A DNA stretch of 64,000 nt from Algoriphagus sp. TR-M9 (GTDB taxonomy: Bacteria; Bacteroidota; Bacteroidia; Cytophagales; Cyclobacteriaceae), in assembly GCF_027594545.1 (NCBI RefSeq), contig NZ_CP115160.1, positions 186,001 through 250,000 of the forward strand, read 5' to 3'. This document shows, in pieces, positions 8,448 to 16,241 of the stretch. How positions within the stretch are numbered: position 1 is the first letter of the stretch; every line of letters begins with the position of its first letter. The notes under the pieces are model-generated. The model saw only the letters and a list, made by a program, of their open reading frames with translations. It was not told where the DNA came from and made no database searches. A program made the position numbers and the translations under genes.

Positions 8448-9056
8448 CTAATCTATTTTTTCAAAAAACTTCTCAAGATCCAGTTCAAATCCGGCGATGC
8501 ATTCAGACTTGACGATGTCTCCACGTGTAAAAAGTCTGGAAGGATTATACTTTCCGTCGATCAGGCTATAGATCATCAGCGTCTCCTCAGAGGGATGAAT
8601 AACCCAATATTCACGCACACCGGATTCCTCGTAAACTTCATATTTGTTCTTTAACTCCTTCTTATTATTCCCTGGAGAAAGTACTTCTACGATTAAATCC
8701 GGAGCACCTAGACAACCTGCATCATCTAATTTCGAACGATCGCAAACCACACATATATCAGGCTGAACTACCGTGAATATGTCTTCATTCTTTCGGGATT
8801 TCACTGGGAGCCTTACGTCAAATGGGGCGATAAATGCTTCGCAGGGTTTATTTTCGAGGAATTGTAAAAATGCTGAACCTAAACGTAGGACTATCTGCTG
8901 ATGCTTCATTCTCGGCGCAGCGGCAGCAGATCGAAACACTTTTCCCTTGATGAGCTCGACCATTTCATCGATATCCCAAGTCAGATAGTCCGCATAAGAA
9001 TATACGCCATATTCTGTAAATGGCTCTTTTACAAGATCTTTTTCATCTGATTCCAT
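8448..9056 (-). CDS. Uma2 family (DUF820) endonuclease-like protein
   Basis: 202 residues. The order of motifs fits the Uma2/DUF820 family with a PD-(D/E)XK nuclease fold: an N-terminal YADYLTWD segment, RMKHQQIVLRLGSAF, VQPDICVV, then DLIVEVLSPG, and K..YE.SGVREYWVIHP. The Asp of QPDI, the Glu of IVEV and a following Lys form the expected active-site set. These proteins are abundant in cyanobacteria and Bacteroidota and mostly lack proven function. It lies downstream of the hydroxyproline cluster, separated by a REP-like palindrome, and is probably unrelated to it. Confidence 0.85.
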   Translation of the reverse strand: MESDEKDLVKEPFTEYGVYSYADYLTWDIDEMVELIKGKVFRSAAAAPRMKHQQIVLRLGSAFLQFLENKPCEAFIAPFDVRLPVKSRKNEDIFTVVQPDICVVCDRSKLDDAGCLGAPDLIVEVLSPGNNKKELKNKYEVYEESGVREYWVIHPSEETLMIYSLIDGKYNPSRLFTRGDIVKSECIAGFELDLEKFFEKID

Positions 9057-9101
9057 AAATGAAAGTTAATGAAATGGCTTGAAAAAACAGTAATCATAAA
9101 A

Positions 9102-9134
9102 AGTCCTTCGAGGTTCTGAAAACCTCAAAGGACT
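9102..9134. repeat. REP-like palindrome, copy 1
   Basis: AGTCCTTCGAGGTT and AACCTCAAAGGACT arms around a short loop form a long hairpin whose single C/A mismatch is shared by the other copies (10393, 10447, 47899). It touches the stop codon of the dehydrogenase gene and probably acts as its terminator-like 3' structure. Confidence 0.75.
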
Positions 9135-10381
9135 CACATGTATCTATCCACTTCAAAACCTTTCAGTCCCAAGGTAGTGTCCTTTTGCTGATGTAATTCG
9201 CTGATGATTTTACCTGAAGCTGGAGCCAAACTGATTCCCATCATGGAGTGACCAGAATTCACCATTACGTTTGAATATCCAGGAGCAAAACCAATGTACG
9301 GAAGTCCGTCTGGAGAGCAGGGTCTCAGCCCTTTCCAAATTTTATTTTGTTCCGGAAATTTGGCCTCGAAGTCAGGGTAAAAGCGATTGATGGATTCAAA
9401 AATCCCTTTTACCCGATTCATGTTGATTTGTTGATTGGTACCGGCAATTTCCATAGTGCCTCCGAATCGTACTTGCTCCCCATAGGGGCTTACTGCTACT
9501 TTCATTTCAGTTAGGATCGAGGATTGGATGATCTCAGGTTGGTTTTCCTGTAGGAAAGAATAACCTTTTCCGCCCATCATAGGAAGATTGAAGCCAAGCA
9601 TATCCGCCAATTTTCCAGACCAAGATCCCCCACAAAGTATAACTTTCTCAGCCTCGATTTTTCCCTGATCTGTGATGACAGCTTTGATGCTATCGCTACT
9701 TTTTTCGAAACCAGTTACAGTAGTGTTTGGAAGGAATTTCACTCCTTTTTCCAGCAAATAGCTCTTTAGAAAACCATATAGTTTCCCGGGATCCAAGTGG
9801 GCATCTCCAGGAAAACGGACTGCCCCACGGGCTTTAACTTCCAAGTTTGGCTCGAAAGTCCTAATGTCCGCTGGACTAAGGATATCTGCCTGTAAACCGT
9901 TCGCATTCGCGAGATGGGCAAATTCGATTTCCTCCTTTTCCACTGCTTCAGTCTGATAGATCATCATCAAACCCTTCTCCTGAAGAGCGATTAACGATTC
10001 TGGATGCTCATCCCGAAACTCCTGATAGAGTGCTTTGCTGAGTAAACTCAGGTTTTTCAAAATTGGAACACTTCGCTCCACGTGTTTAGGATTGGCTGCT
10101 CTATAAAACTGATAACACCACTTCAGTAATTTGGCATCCAGACGCGGATGGATGTAAAAGGGGCTTTTGGAAGAAAACATCCAGGAAATCCCCTTGCTGA
10201 TCATGCCTGGCGCCGCCAAGGGAATAATATGGCTCGGCACGATCATGCCGGCATTTCCGGTGGAGCAGTTCACTTGCATATCTCCCTGATCGATTACCTG
10301 CACCTCGACTCCTTCCTTTTGAAGATAATAGGCAGTGAAAAGACCGACTATTCCGCCTCCGATGATGATTGTTGGTTTCAT
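9134..10381 (-). CDS. FAD-dependent D-amino-acid (cis-4-hydroxy-D-proline) dehydrogenase
   Basis: 415 residues of the DAO/DadA family. The FAD-binding motif GGGIVG is at residues 8-13, directly after a short first strand, and the C-terminus has GLRPCSPDGLPYIG and NSGHSMMGISLAPASG, which close the FAD site. In this neighbourhood (4-hydroxyproline epimerase, DapA-like deaminase, semialdehyde dehydrogenase) the expected reaction is oxidation of cis-4-hydroxy-D-proline to 1-pyrroline-4-hydroxy-2-carboxylate with electrons passed to the respiratory chain. It is the last cluster gene in transcription order, 121 nt after the epimerase with two palindromic repeats in between. A general D-amino-acid dehydrogenase is the alternative. 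Confidence 0.85.
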   Translation of the reverse strand: MKPTIIIGGGIVGLFTAYYLQKEGVEVQVIDQGDMQVNCSTGNAGMIVPSHIIPLAAPGMISKGISWMFSSKSPFYIHPRLDAKLLKWCYQFYRAANPKHVERSVPILKNLSLLSKALYQEFRDEHPESLIALQEKGLMMIYQTEAVEKEEIEFAHLANANGLQADILSPADIRTFEPNLEVKARGAVRFPGDAHLDPGKLYGFLKSYLLEKGVKFLPNTTVTGFEKSSDSIKAVITDQGKIEAEKVILCGGSWSGKLADMLGFNLPMMGGKGYSFLQENQPEIIQSSILTEMKVAVSPYGEQVRFGGTMEIAGTNQQINMNRVKGIFESINRFYPDFEAKFPEQNKIWKGLRPCSPDGLPYIGFAPGYSNVMVNSGHSMMGISLAPASGKIISELHQQKDTTLGLKGFEVDRYM

Positions 10382-10392
10382 ATTTATAGCAC

Positions 10393-10423
10393 AACCTTTG
10401 AGGTTTATAAAACCTCGAAGGTT
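10393..10423. repeat. REP-like palindrome, copy 2
   Basis: AACCTTTGAGGTTT and AAACCTCGAAGGTT arms with a short ATA-type loop, 12 nt upstream of the dehydrogenase start. Same asymmetric arm pair (CCTTTGAGG opposite CCTCGAAGG) as the other copies. Confidence 0.75.
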
Positions 10424-10446
10424 TAGTTAATAAGTACTTTTCAGAA

Positions 10447-10504
10447 AAGACCTTCGAGGAGATTATTTGCTCCTTTGTCGCTCATAATGACACCTCAAAG
10501 GACT
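10447..10504. repeat. Long REP-like repeat, copy A (58 nt)
   Basis: Outer arms AAGACCTTCGAGGAGATT and AATGACACCTCAAAGG flank a variable core. The copy at 47899-47956, in the opposite orientation, has identical outer arms and a core of related length and composition. It lies at the epimerase stop codon. Confidence 0.75.
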
Positions 10505-11507
10505 AAATGACTTGGAATCCATGCACATAGGGATCGTCGTCGTCCAGAATGATGGTGTTATATCCATACACTTTCGCCCAACCTTCTATGCTTGGAATGA
10601 TGGCTGGTTTGCCGGCAATTTCTGTTTCTTCCTCAATTCTGCCGATGAATTTGGAGCCAATGAAGCTCTCGTGGATGAAATCTTCTCCTGGTTTCAGAAG
10701 CCCTTTTGCATACCATTGTGCCAGTCTGGCTGAGGTTCCGGTTCCACAAGGCGAGCGGTCTATAGCTTTGTCTCCGTAAAATACTGCATTGCGAGCTGTA
10801 CTCTTAGGATCCAGTGTTTTGCCTGTCCAAAGCACATGTGAAAGCCCTTTGATCGCTGGATGCTCAGGATGGACAAATTCATATTGTTCATTCATTTTTT
10901 TGCGAAGCGAGCGAGCCATAGAGATCAACTGCTCGGCTTTGTAATGCTCCAGGCCTTGGAAATTTTCCTGCGGATCTACGATGCAGTAGAAGTTACCTCC
11001 ATAGGAAACGTCCACGGTCAGTTTTCCCAGTTCGTCGGACTCAATTTCCAATCCTTCAGCAGCCAGAAAGCTCTTGACATTCGTGAGTTTGACAGATTTT
11101 ACTTTATTGCCTTCTTGCTTATACTCCACCAAAACCAGTCCTGCCGGGGTTTCCAGCCTCAGTTTTCCGGGGTTTTTTGGAAAGATCAACCCTTCCTCTA
11201 TTGCAATGGTGACTGTGCCTATGGTTCCATGTCCGCACATGGCTAGGCAGCCGCTGGTTTCTATGAAAAGCACTGCCACATCATTTTCAGGATCATGAGG
11301 AGGGAAAAGCATGGAGCCCGACATCATATCATGACCCCTAGGCTCAAACATTAAACCTGTCCGGATCCAATCCAGATTTTCTAGAAAATACTGGCGCTTT
11401 TCCAGCATATTGTCACCTTTCAAAAAGGGGACTCCCCCAGAAACTACCCGCACCGGATTGCCACAGGTATGGGCATCGATGCAGGAGAAAGTGTGTCGTG
11501 TTGACAT
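10503..11507 (-). CDS. 4-hydroxyproline 2-epimerase
   Basis: 334 residues of the proline racemase family. It inverts C2 of trans-4-hydroxy-L-proline to cis-4-hydroxy-D-proline, the entry step of the catabolic route. Both catalytic cysteines are present: C91 in MCGHGTIG and C254 in DRSPCGTGTSA. Because both are Cys, the protein is an epimerase and not a trans-3-hydroxyproline dehydratase, in which one is replaced by Thr or Ser. Proline racemase is the other two-Cys possibility, but the gene context (dehydrogenase, DapA-like deaminase, semialdehyde dehydrogenase, AraC regulator) points to hydroxyproline. Confidence 0.92.
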   Translation of the reverse strand: MSTRHTFSCIDAHTCGNPVRVVSGGVPFLKGDNMLEKRQYFLENLDWIRTGLMFEPRGHDMMSGSMLFPPHDPENDVAVLFIETSGCLAMCGHGTIGTVTIAIEEGLIFPKNPGKLRLETPAGLVLVEYKQEGNKVKSVKLTNVKSFLAAEGLEIESDELGKLTVDVSYGGNFYCIVDPQENFQGLEHYKAEQLISMARSLRKKMNEQYEFVHPEHPAIKGLSHVLWTGKTLDPKSTARNAVFYGDKAIDRSPCGTGTSARLAQWYAKGLLKPGEDFIHESFIGSKFIGRIEEETEIAGKPAIIPSIEGWAKVYGYNTIILDDDDPYVHGFQVI

Positions 11508-11634
11508 GAACTAATTCAAAATTGAAATATTTGAAGATTGGAGAATTGACATAGTGTTTTAAGTCGGACAGCGGGGTTAGACGCATATTTGTTCAATGAC
11601 CTATGGAGTCCAGCATAATGCGGTAAATCTCAAA

Positions 11635-13089
11635 TCAGTTAATTTTCTCAACCGTAAACTTCCCGTTCACCTGTCGCACAATTTTCAGCGGGTTATCATT
11701 TTTCAAAGCATCAGGCAAAAGATCCTCCGGCATATCCTGAAAGGCTATCGGTCTGGCAAAACGCTTGATGGCATGTGAACCTACAGATGTACTGCGCGGG
11801 TCAGTAGTGGATGGGTAAGGCCCACCGTGCTGCATAGCGTAGCCTACTTCTACGCCTGTAGGGACGCCTTGGAAGAGTAATCTCCCGCATTTTTCTTCCA
11901 GAATATTGATCAATGCTGCATTTTGTTTCAGTTCCGGAATATCTCCCCACACGGTGATGGTCAACTGGCCATGGAGTTTCTTAGCTATTTCCATCAGTTC
12001 ATTCGGAGAATCATACACTACCATGAATGCAAATGCTCCAAATACCTCTTGCTGGAATACATCGTCTGCCAGCCAATCTGCGGCTGTGATTTGTGCCAAA
12101 GCAGGGCTGCCGTTGATCTGGTGCTTTGGATCTGCGACTTTGATCCACTTAAGTTCGTTTCGAGTCTGATAATACGCTATGGCTTCGTAATAAGATTTGG
12201 CTATGCCCGGGTGTAGCATTGGAGAGCCGGCAATGTCCTTTAAGGCTTGGGCAGTAGCTGTTTCAAATTCCTCAGCATGTTCTTTTGGAACAAAGATCAA
12301 TCCCGGATTGGTACAAAACTGTCCCGAACCCAAAGTCAGGGAGTTCACATAGGCTTGTGCCAAAGGAATCAGCTCATTTTCAAGTTTTTCTGGGAAAGTG
12401 AATACAGGGTTTACAGATCCCATTTCTGCATAGACCGGAATAGGTTCTTCTCGTTTTGATGCGAGGTCAAATAGGGCTTTACCTCCGTTGAATGAGCCGG
12501 TAAATGCCACCGCCTTTGCCGCTGGATGTTGAACTAAAGCCTGTCCTACGTCTATTCCTCCTTCCACATGTATAAAAACACCTTCTGGAAGATTAGACTC
12601 GAGTACTGCTTTGTGGATGCAATCTGCTACCAAAATTGAAGTTTCTGGATGAGCTGGATGGCCTTTGTAGATTACCGGACAGCCAGAAGCCAAGGCTGAG
12701 GCAGTATCTCCGCCAGCAGTAGAAAATGCCAATGGGAAATTACTGGCTCCAAAAACTACCACTGGTCCTACAGGGATCAGCATTCGTCGGATGTCGGCCT
12801 TTGGTAATGGCTCGCGATGCGGATCTCCTGGATCTATGGTGGCTTCCAGCCAACTTCCCTCTCTGACCATATTGGCAAAAAGCTTGATTTGGCCTACGGT
12901 ACGGCCTAGTTCCCCGTTGATTCTACCTTCAGGAAGATTAGATTCCTTGACAGCTACAGGTACAATTTTAGATCGGTTGGACTCTAGCGTATCAGCGATT
13001 TTGTCCAGAAAATCTGCCCTCTCATTGCCTGGCAGATTTTTGTATTGTAAAAAAGCCTCAGTGGCTGCATTGAAAATTTGATCGATCAT
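11635..13089 (-). CDS. Alpha-ketoglutarate semialdehyde dehydrogenase (NADP+)
   Basis: 484 residues, aldehyde dehydrogenase superfamily. The general-base Glu is E222 in YAEMGSVNPV and the catalytic Cys is C259 in GSGQFCTNPG; AFTGSFNGG near residue 196 is the cofactor loop. The GQFCTNPG form is characteristic of the ketoglutarate semialdehyde dehydrogenases found in hydroxyproline, glucarate and arabinose pathways. Here it would oxidise 2,5-dioxopentanoate to alpha-ketoglutarate, the last step. It lies 73 nt after the deaminase gene in the cluster. Confidence 0.9.
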   Translation of the reverse strand: MIDQIFNAATEAFLQYKNLPGNERADFLDKIADTLESNRSKIVPVAVKESNLPEGRINGELGRTVGQIKLFANMVREGSWLEATIDPGDPHREPLPKADIRRMLIPVGPVVVFGASNFPLAFSTAGGDTASALASGCPVIYKGHPAHPETSILVADCIHKAVLESNLPEGVFIHVEGGIDVGQALVQHPAAKAVAFTGSFNGGKALFDLASKREEPIPVYAEMGSVNPVFTFPEKLENELIPLAQAYVNSLTLGSGQFCTNPGLIFVPKEHAEEFETATAQALKDIAGSPMLHPGIAKSYYEAIAYYQTRNELKWIKVADPKHQINGSPALAQITAADWLADDVFQQEVFGAFAFMVVYDSPNELMEIAKKLHGQLTITVWGDIPELKQNAALINILEEKCGRLLFQGVPTGVEVGYAMQHGGPYPSTTDPRSTSVGSHAIKRFARPIAFQDMPEDLLPDALKNDNPLKIVRQVNGKFTVEKIN

Positions 13090-13162
13090 GTTATTGTGAG
13101 TTTAAAAGGTTGAACTTGAAGATAGGAAAAAGGCGCAAGAGGTATGCCATCCAGGCTAGACT

Positions 13163-14053
13163 TTAAAGCTTTGGCCTATTGGATATCCCGTCTTGGATTA
13201 TTTTCTCAACCCGTGCACGCTCTTCCCCGATCAAGGTCAGTCGCGGAGCTCGCACATGCTCAGATCCTATGCCGCAGTGTTGTTCGGCTAGCTTGATGTA
13301 TTGAACCAACTTTGGGTGAATGTCCAGTTCCAAAAGGGGTAAAAACCAGCGGTAGATTTCTCTGGCTTCATCCAACCTCCCTTCATTGATTAGCTCAAAA
13401 ATAGTGACGGTTTCCTTTGGGAATGCGCAGACCAAACCAGCGACCCACCCATCTGCTCCCATGAGCAATTCTTCCATGGCAAGCGTATCCACTCCGCAGA
13501 GCAACTTGAATCTATCGCCAAATCTATTTCTCATTCGGGTGACATTGGAAATATCTCGGGTGGATTCCTTGATGGCCTGAATGTTTTCACATTCTTCCAG
13601 CTCGGCAAACATATCTATGGTTACCAGAGTTTTGTAATCCACAGGATTGTTATAGATCATGATGGGCAAATCCGTGCTGTTGGCCACAGTTTTGAAGTAG
13701 CTCACAACCTCCCGCGCATCCGCTGCATAACGCATAGGTGGTAAGATCATCAAGCCAGAAGCTCCGAGTTCCTTAGCTTTGGCAGCCCAGAAAAGTGCAT
13801 CTTGAGTAGCGCCTTCGGCTATGTTCAGTATGACCGGCACCTTGCCGTCCAGGTATTTGACGGTTTCCCTGGTCAGCGTGATTTTTTCTTCTTGGGACAA
13901 TACTGAACTTTCGCCCAGGGTTCCGCCAAGGATGATTCCATGAACTCCAGATTCAAGCTGAAAGTCTATATTCTTAAAAAACAAATCCATATCCAGACTT
14001 CCGTCTGCATGGAACTTGGTCGTTACTGCCGGGAATACTCCTTTCCAATTCAT
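13163..14053 (-). CDS. DapA-family lyase, probable 1-pyrroline-4-hydroxy-2-carboxylate deaminase
   Basis: 296 residues, class I aldolase-like barrel of the dihydrodipicolinate synthase/N-acetylneuraminate lyase family. The Schiff-base lysine is K162 in IQAIKEST and the conserved Tyr is Y134 in MIYNNP; GGTLGESSVLS near residue 43 is the carboxylate-binding loop. In hydroxyproline catabolism this family converts 1-pyrroline-4-hydroxy-2-carboxylate to alpha-ketoglutarate semialdehyde with loss of ammonia. It is the first cluster gene, just downstream of a Bacteroidota-type promoter box and divergent from the AraC regulator. True DapA is unlikely because of the context. Confidence 0.88.
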   Translation of the reverse strand: MNWKGVFPAVTTKFHADGSLDMDLFFKNIDFQLESGVHGIILGGTLGESSVLSQEEKITLTRETVKYLDGKVPVILNIAEGATQDALFWAAKAKELGASGLMILPPMRYAADAREVVSYFKTVANSTDLPIMIYNNPVDYKTLVTIDMFAELEECENIQAIKESTRDISNVTRMRNRFGDRFKLLCGVDTLAMEELLMGADGWVAGLVCAFPKETVTIFELINEGRLDEAREIYRWFLPLLELDIHPKLVQYIKLAEQHCGIGSEHVRAPRLTLIGEERARVEKIIQDGISNRPKL

Positions 14054-14065
14054 AGTTTTTTCTTA

Positions 14066-14073
14066 CAAAAATA
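14066..14073 (-). promoter_or_regulatory. -7 box (TATTTTTG) for the hydroxyproline operon
   Basis: On the reverse strand TATTTTTG matches the Bacteroidota TANNTTTG -7 element 12 nt before the start codon of the deaminase gene, implying a very short leader. A clear -33 TTG was not found. Confidence 0.45.
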
Positions 14074-14182
14074 GCCTGTATAAATTTGCGAAGAATGTTG
14101 TGGTTTAGTAAAAAATGATTCTATGTTGATTAAATATTCTTAAATTCATATAATTACAATTAATTCAAGCCTATAATTTCCT

Positions 14183-15049
14183 ATGAGTAAAGTTATATCC
14201 TTTCAAATCCCAAAGTCGGAAAGGACTTTTATCCAATATCAAGAAGATAGAGGAAAACACTTTTACAGTAAACTTCATCAGCACCCCGAAGCGCAGATCA
14301 CACTTATAGTGGAGGGGAGAGGACAGATTTTAGTAGGGGATTACGTGGGTCGCTTTGAGCCGGGAGATGTGTTTTTACTAGGCGAAAATATTCCTCACGT
14401 ATTTCGTAGTGACAGTGAGTATTTTTTGGAAACAAGTAAATTGAGAATAGCTGGCAATACCTTGTTTTTTGACTTTGGAGCACTTGGGAAGGCCTTGGAA
14501 GAGGTGGAGGAAATGCATGAGCTGGCTAAAATCTCTGAGCTGGCCAATGGCTGTTTTCAGCTGAAAGGGCAAATGCAGGAAAAGGTCACGGCATTGATGT
14601 CGGATTTTGGAAGATTAGCAGGTTTAGAACGATTATCAAAAAGTATCTATTTACTCAGTCTACTGGATTTTAACTCTGAAGAATTGGTTCCGCTCAACCA
14701 AATACCGGTACGACGCTCCATGAATGAGCGAGATGGCAAGAGGATGGATCAGGTGATGCGGTTTATTTTAGAAAACAGTGGTAGACAGATTTCACTCGAA
14801 GAAGTGGCTGAGCAAGCGTATATGAGTAAAGAAGCATTTTGTAGGTTTTTCAAGCTTAGAACCAGAAAGACTTTTACGCAGTATATCCAGCAGCTAAGAA
14901 TTACCGAGGCAAAGAAGCTGCTGCTGGAAACGGACTTAAGCATTGCTCAGATTTCCTATCAGGTAGGTTTTCAGACTCTTTCCCATTTCAATAAAACTTT
15001 TAAAAGCTTAACCGATATGACTCCCAAAGACTGGCGGAAATTGGAATAA
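14183..15049 (+). CDS. AraC-family regulator of the hydroxyproline cluster
   Basis: 288 residues. An N-terminal cupin-like sensor (HQHPEAQITLIVEGRGQ, GRFEPGDVFLLGENIPHVFR) is followed by a C-terminal double helix-turn-helix from about residue 195: ISLEEVAEQAYMSKEAFCRF and then ISYQVGFQTLSHFNKTFK, ending TPKDWRK. This is the AraC/XylS arrangement. It is transcribed divergently from the hydroxyproline genes with a 129-nt shared promoter gap, the normal position for a substrate-responsive activator. The effector is likely hydroxyproline or a pathway intermediate, but that is inferred only from position. Confidence 0.9.
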   Translation: MSKVISFQIPKSERTFIQYQEDRGKHFYSKLHQHPEAQITLIVEGRGQILVGDYVGRFEPGDVFLLGENIPHVFRSDSEYFLETSKLRIAGNTLFFDFGALGKALEEVEEMHELAKISELANGCFQLKGQMQEKVTALMSDFGRLAGLERLSKSIYLLSLLDFNSEELVPLNQIPVRRSMNERDGKRMDQVMRFILENSGRQISLEEVAEQAYMSKEAFCRFFKLRTRKTFTQYIQQLRITEAKKLLLETDLSIAQISYQVGFQTLSHFNKTFKSLTDMTPKDWRKLE

Positions 15050-15324
15050 TGGCCGCCAAATATTGATGGAAACACTTTTTTGCTATGAATGCGCCCATTC
15101 CAAGCAAGGATTGTACTTATTAAACTATGATTTTTGGGGAATAATATGCCCGAATTCGGGTTAGTGAGTGTGTTCGGAAAATGAGTTACTCTGGGGAAGA
15201 GTATTGGCTTTTCTAGTGCAAAACAACCTTCATTGCCGTTTTATCCATCTTTTGCAGGTTGGAAAAGCGGGATGGGTAGATTCAGGCATCGCGTTTGGAA
15301 ATATAGTTGGAAAACTAACCAACT

Positions 15325-15861
15325 ATGAAGAAGATTATTTTGTCGATTAGCTTGGCGATGGCTATTGCAGTAGCATTTGCGCAGCAGCCTACCCGAGAGA
15401 TAGACGATATCAACGAGGATAATTCTTGGCTTAAGCTGGGATTGAACTTTGGAGTGCCTGTGGGAGATATAGGAGATTATTCCTCATTTGCTTTTGGGGT
15501 AGATGTAGCTGCACAGTTTATGAGAACTGACAATTATGGTCTAGGTGTGGCTTCTGGATATACCAATTATTTTAAAAAGTCAGAGGTGGCCGGAGCTGAG
15601 GATTTTGGGGCTATTCCTTTAGGGGTCATGTTCAGGTATTACCCACAGCCTTCAGGTATTTTCGTGGGCACAGATGTGGGATACACATTTTTGACCGACG
15701 GTTTGATGAGTGATGGAGGTTTTTACATCCGTCCTCAGGTGGGTTATCACAATTATGACTGGAACCTATTTGCATTTTATAATCAGGTATTTACTTCAGA
15801 TCCAGCAGCTGATGTGCAGGCTATTGGAGTGGCAGCGACATATAACATTCGATTCAAGTAA
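15325..15861 (+). CDS. Outer-membrane beta-barrel (porin-like) protein
   Basis: 178 residues. A signal peptide MKKIILSISLAMAIAVAFAQ ends in AFA-Q, followed by alternating strands rich in aromatic and Gly residues (DNYGLGVASGYTNYFKKSE, MFRYYPQPSGIFVGTDVGY) ending VAATYNIRFK, with a C-terminal Phe-Lys. This fits a small 8-stranded outer-membrane barrel of the OmpA/opacity type. No specific ligand is visible. The 275-nt gap upstream holds nothing I recognise. A tiny one-helix membrane protein follows 22 nt downstream and may be co-transcribed. Confidence 0.75.
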   Translation: MKKIILSISLAMAIAVAFAQQPTREIDDINEDNSWLKLGLNFGVPVGDIGDYSSFAFGVDVAAQFMRTDNYGLGVASGYTNYFKKSEVAGAEDFGAIPLGVMFRYYPQPSGIFVGTDVGYTFLTDGLMSDGGFYIRPQVGYHNYDWNLFAFYNQVFTSDPAADVQAIGVAATYNIRFK

Positions 15862-15883
15862 AATTTTATAAACTAGAAAAATC

Positions 15884-16093
15884 ATGAAAAATCAATTGAA
15901 AAAGTATTCCGAACGTATTTTGTTAATGATGATGACGCTATTTGCTTCTGTGTCTGCCTTTGCGCAGGATGGAGGACTGGATATTGACGTGGATCTGGGT
16001 AAACCAGAATGGTATGAGCAGCCATGGGTCTGGGTAGTAGGGGGAGCAGTGTTTATTTTGATACTGGTGGCTCTGCTGAGAAAGAAAAGGTAA
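15884..16093 (+). CDS. Small signal-peptide plus single-helix membrane protein
   Basis: 69 residues. An N-terminal hydrophobic stretch (ILLMMMTLFASVSAFAQ) looks like a signal peptide cleaved at AFA-Q. A short acidic exported segment (DGGLDIDVDLGKPEWYEQ) follows, then one transmembrane helix (WVWVVGGAVFILILVALL) and a basic tail RKKR. The mature protein would be a ~52-residue inner-membrane peptide with its N-terminus in the periplasm. A strong terminator follows. I do not recognise a named family, though such short proteins are common in Bacteroidota. Sits just after a beta-barrel gene. Confidence 0.75.
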   Translation: MKNQLKKYSERILLMMMTLFASVSAFAQDGGLDIDVDLGKPEWYEQPWVWVVGGAVFILILVALLRKKR

Positions 16094-16111
16094 GGGGTTT
16101 TTGTAATAGGG

Positions 16112-16146
16112 AAAGGTCACTTCATTTGAGGTGACCTTTTTTTTGT
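16112..16146 (+). terminator. Intrinsic terminator after the small membrane protein
   Basis: AAAGGTCAC and GTGACCTTT arms around a 10-nt loop, followed by a run of eight T residues. Confidence 0.9.
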
Positions 16147-16241
16147 GCCATCAGCAAAAATTTTGCAGCTCTTTATCAATAAGCAGCTATTATTCTTAGC
16201 ACAAATAGTTATTATGGAATGAATTCCAATCCCAGCTAGCT

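Noticed and set aside
9102..10504. Insertion sequence or transposon ends
   Set aside because: The palindromes are not paired around a transposase gene and fall between intact metabolic genes; REP-like units are a better fit.
15168..15350. 60-codon open frame upstream of the beta-barrel gene
   Set aside because: Overlaps the barrel start, has no ribosome site and no recognisable features.
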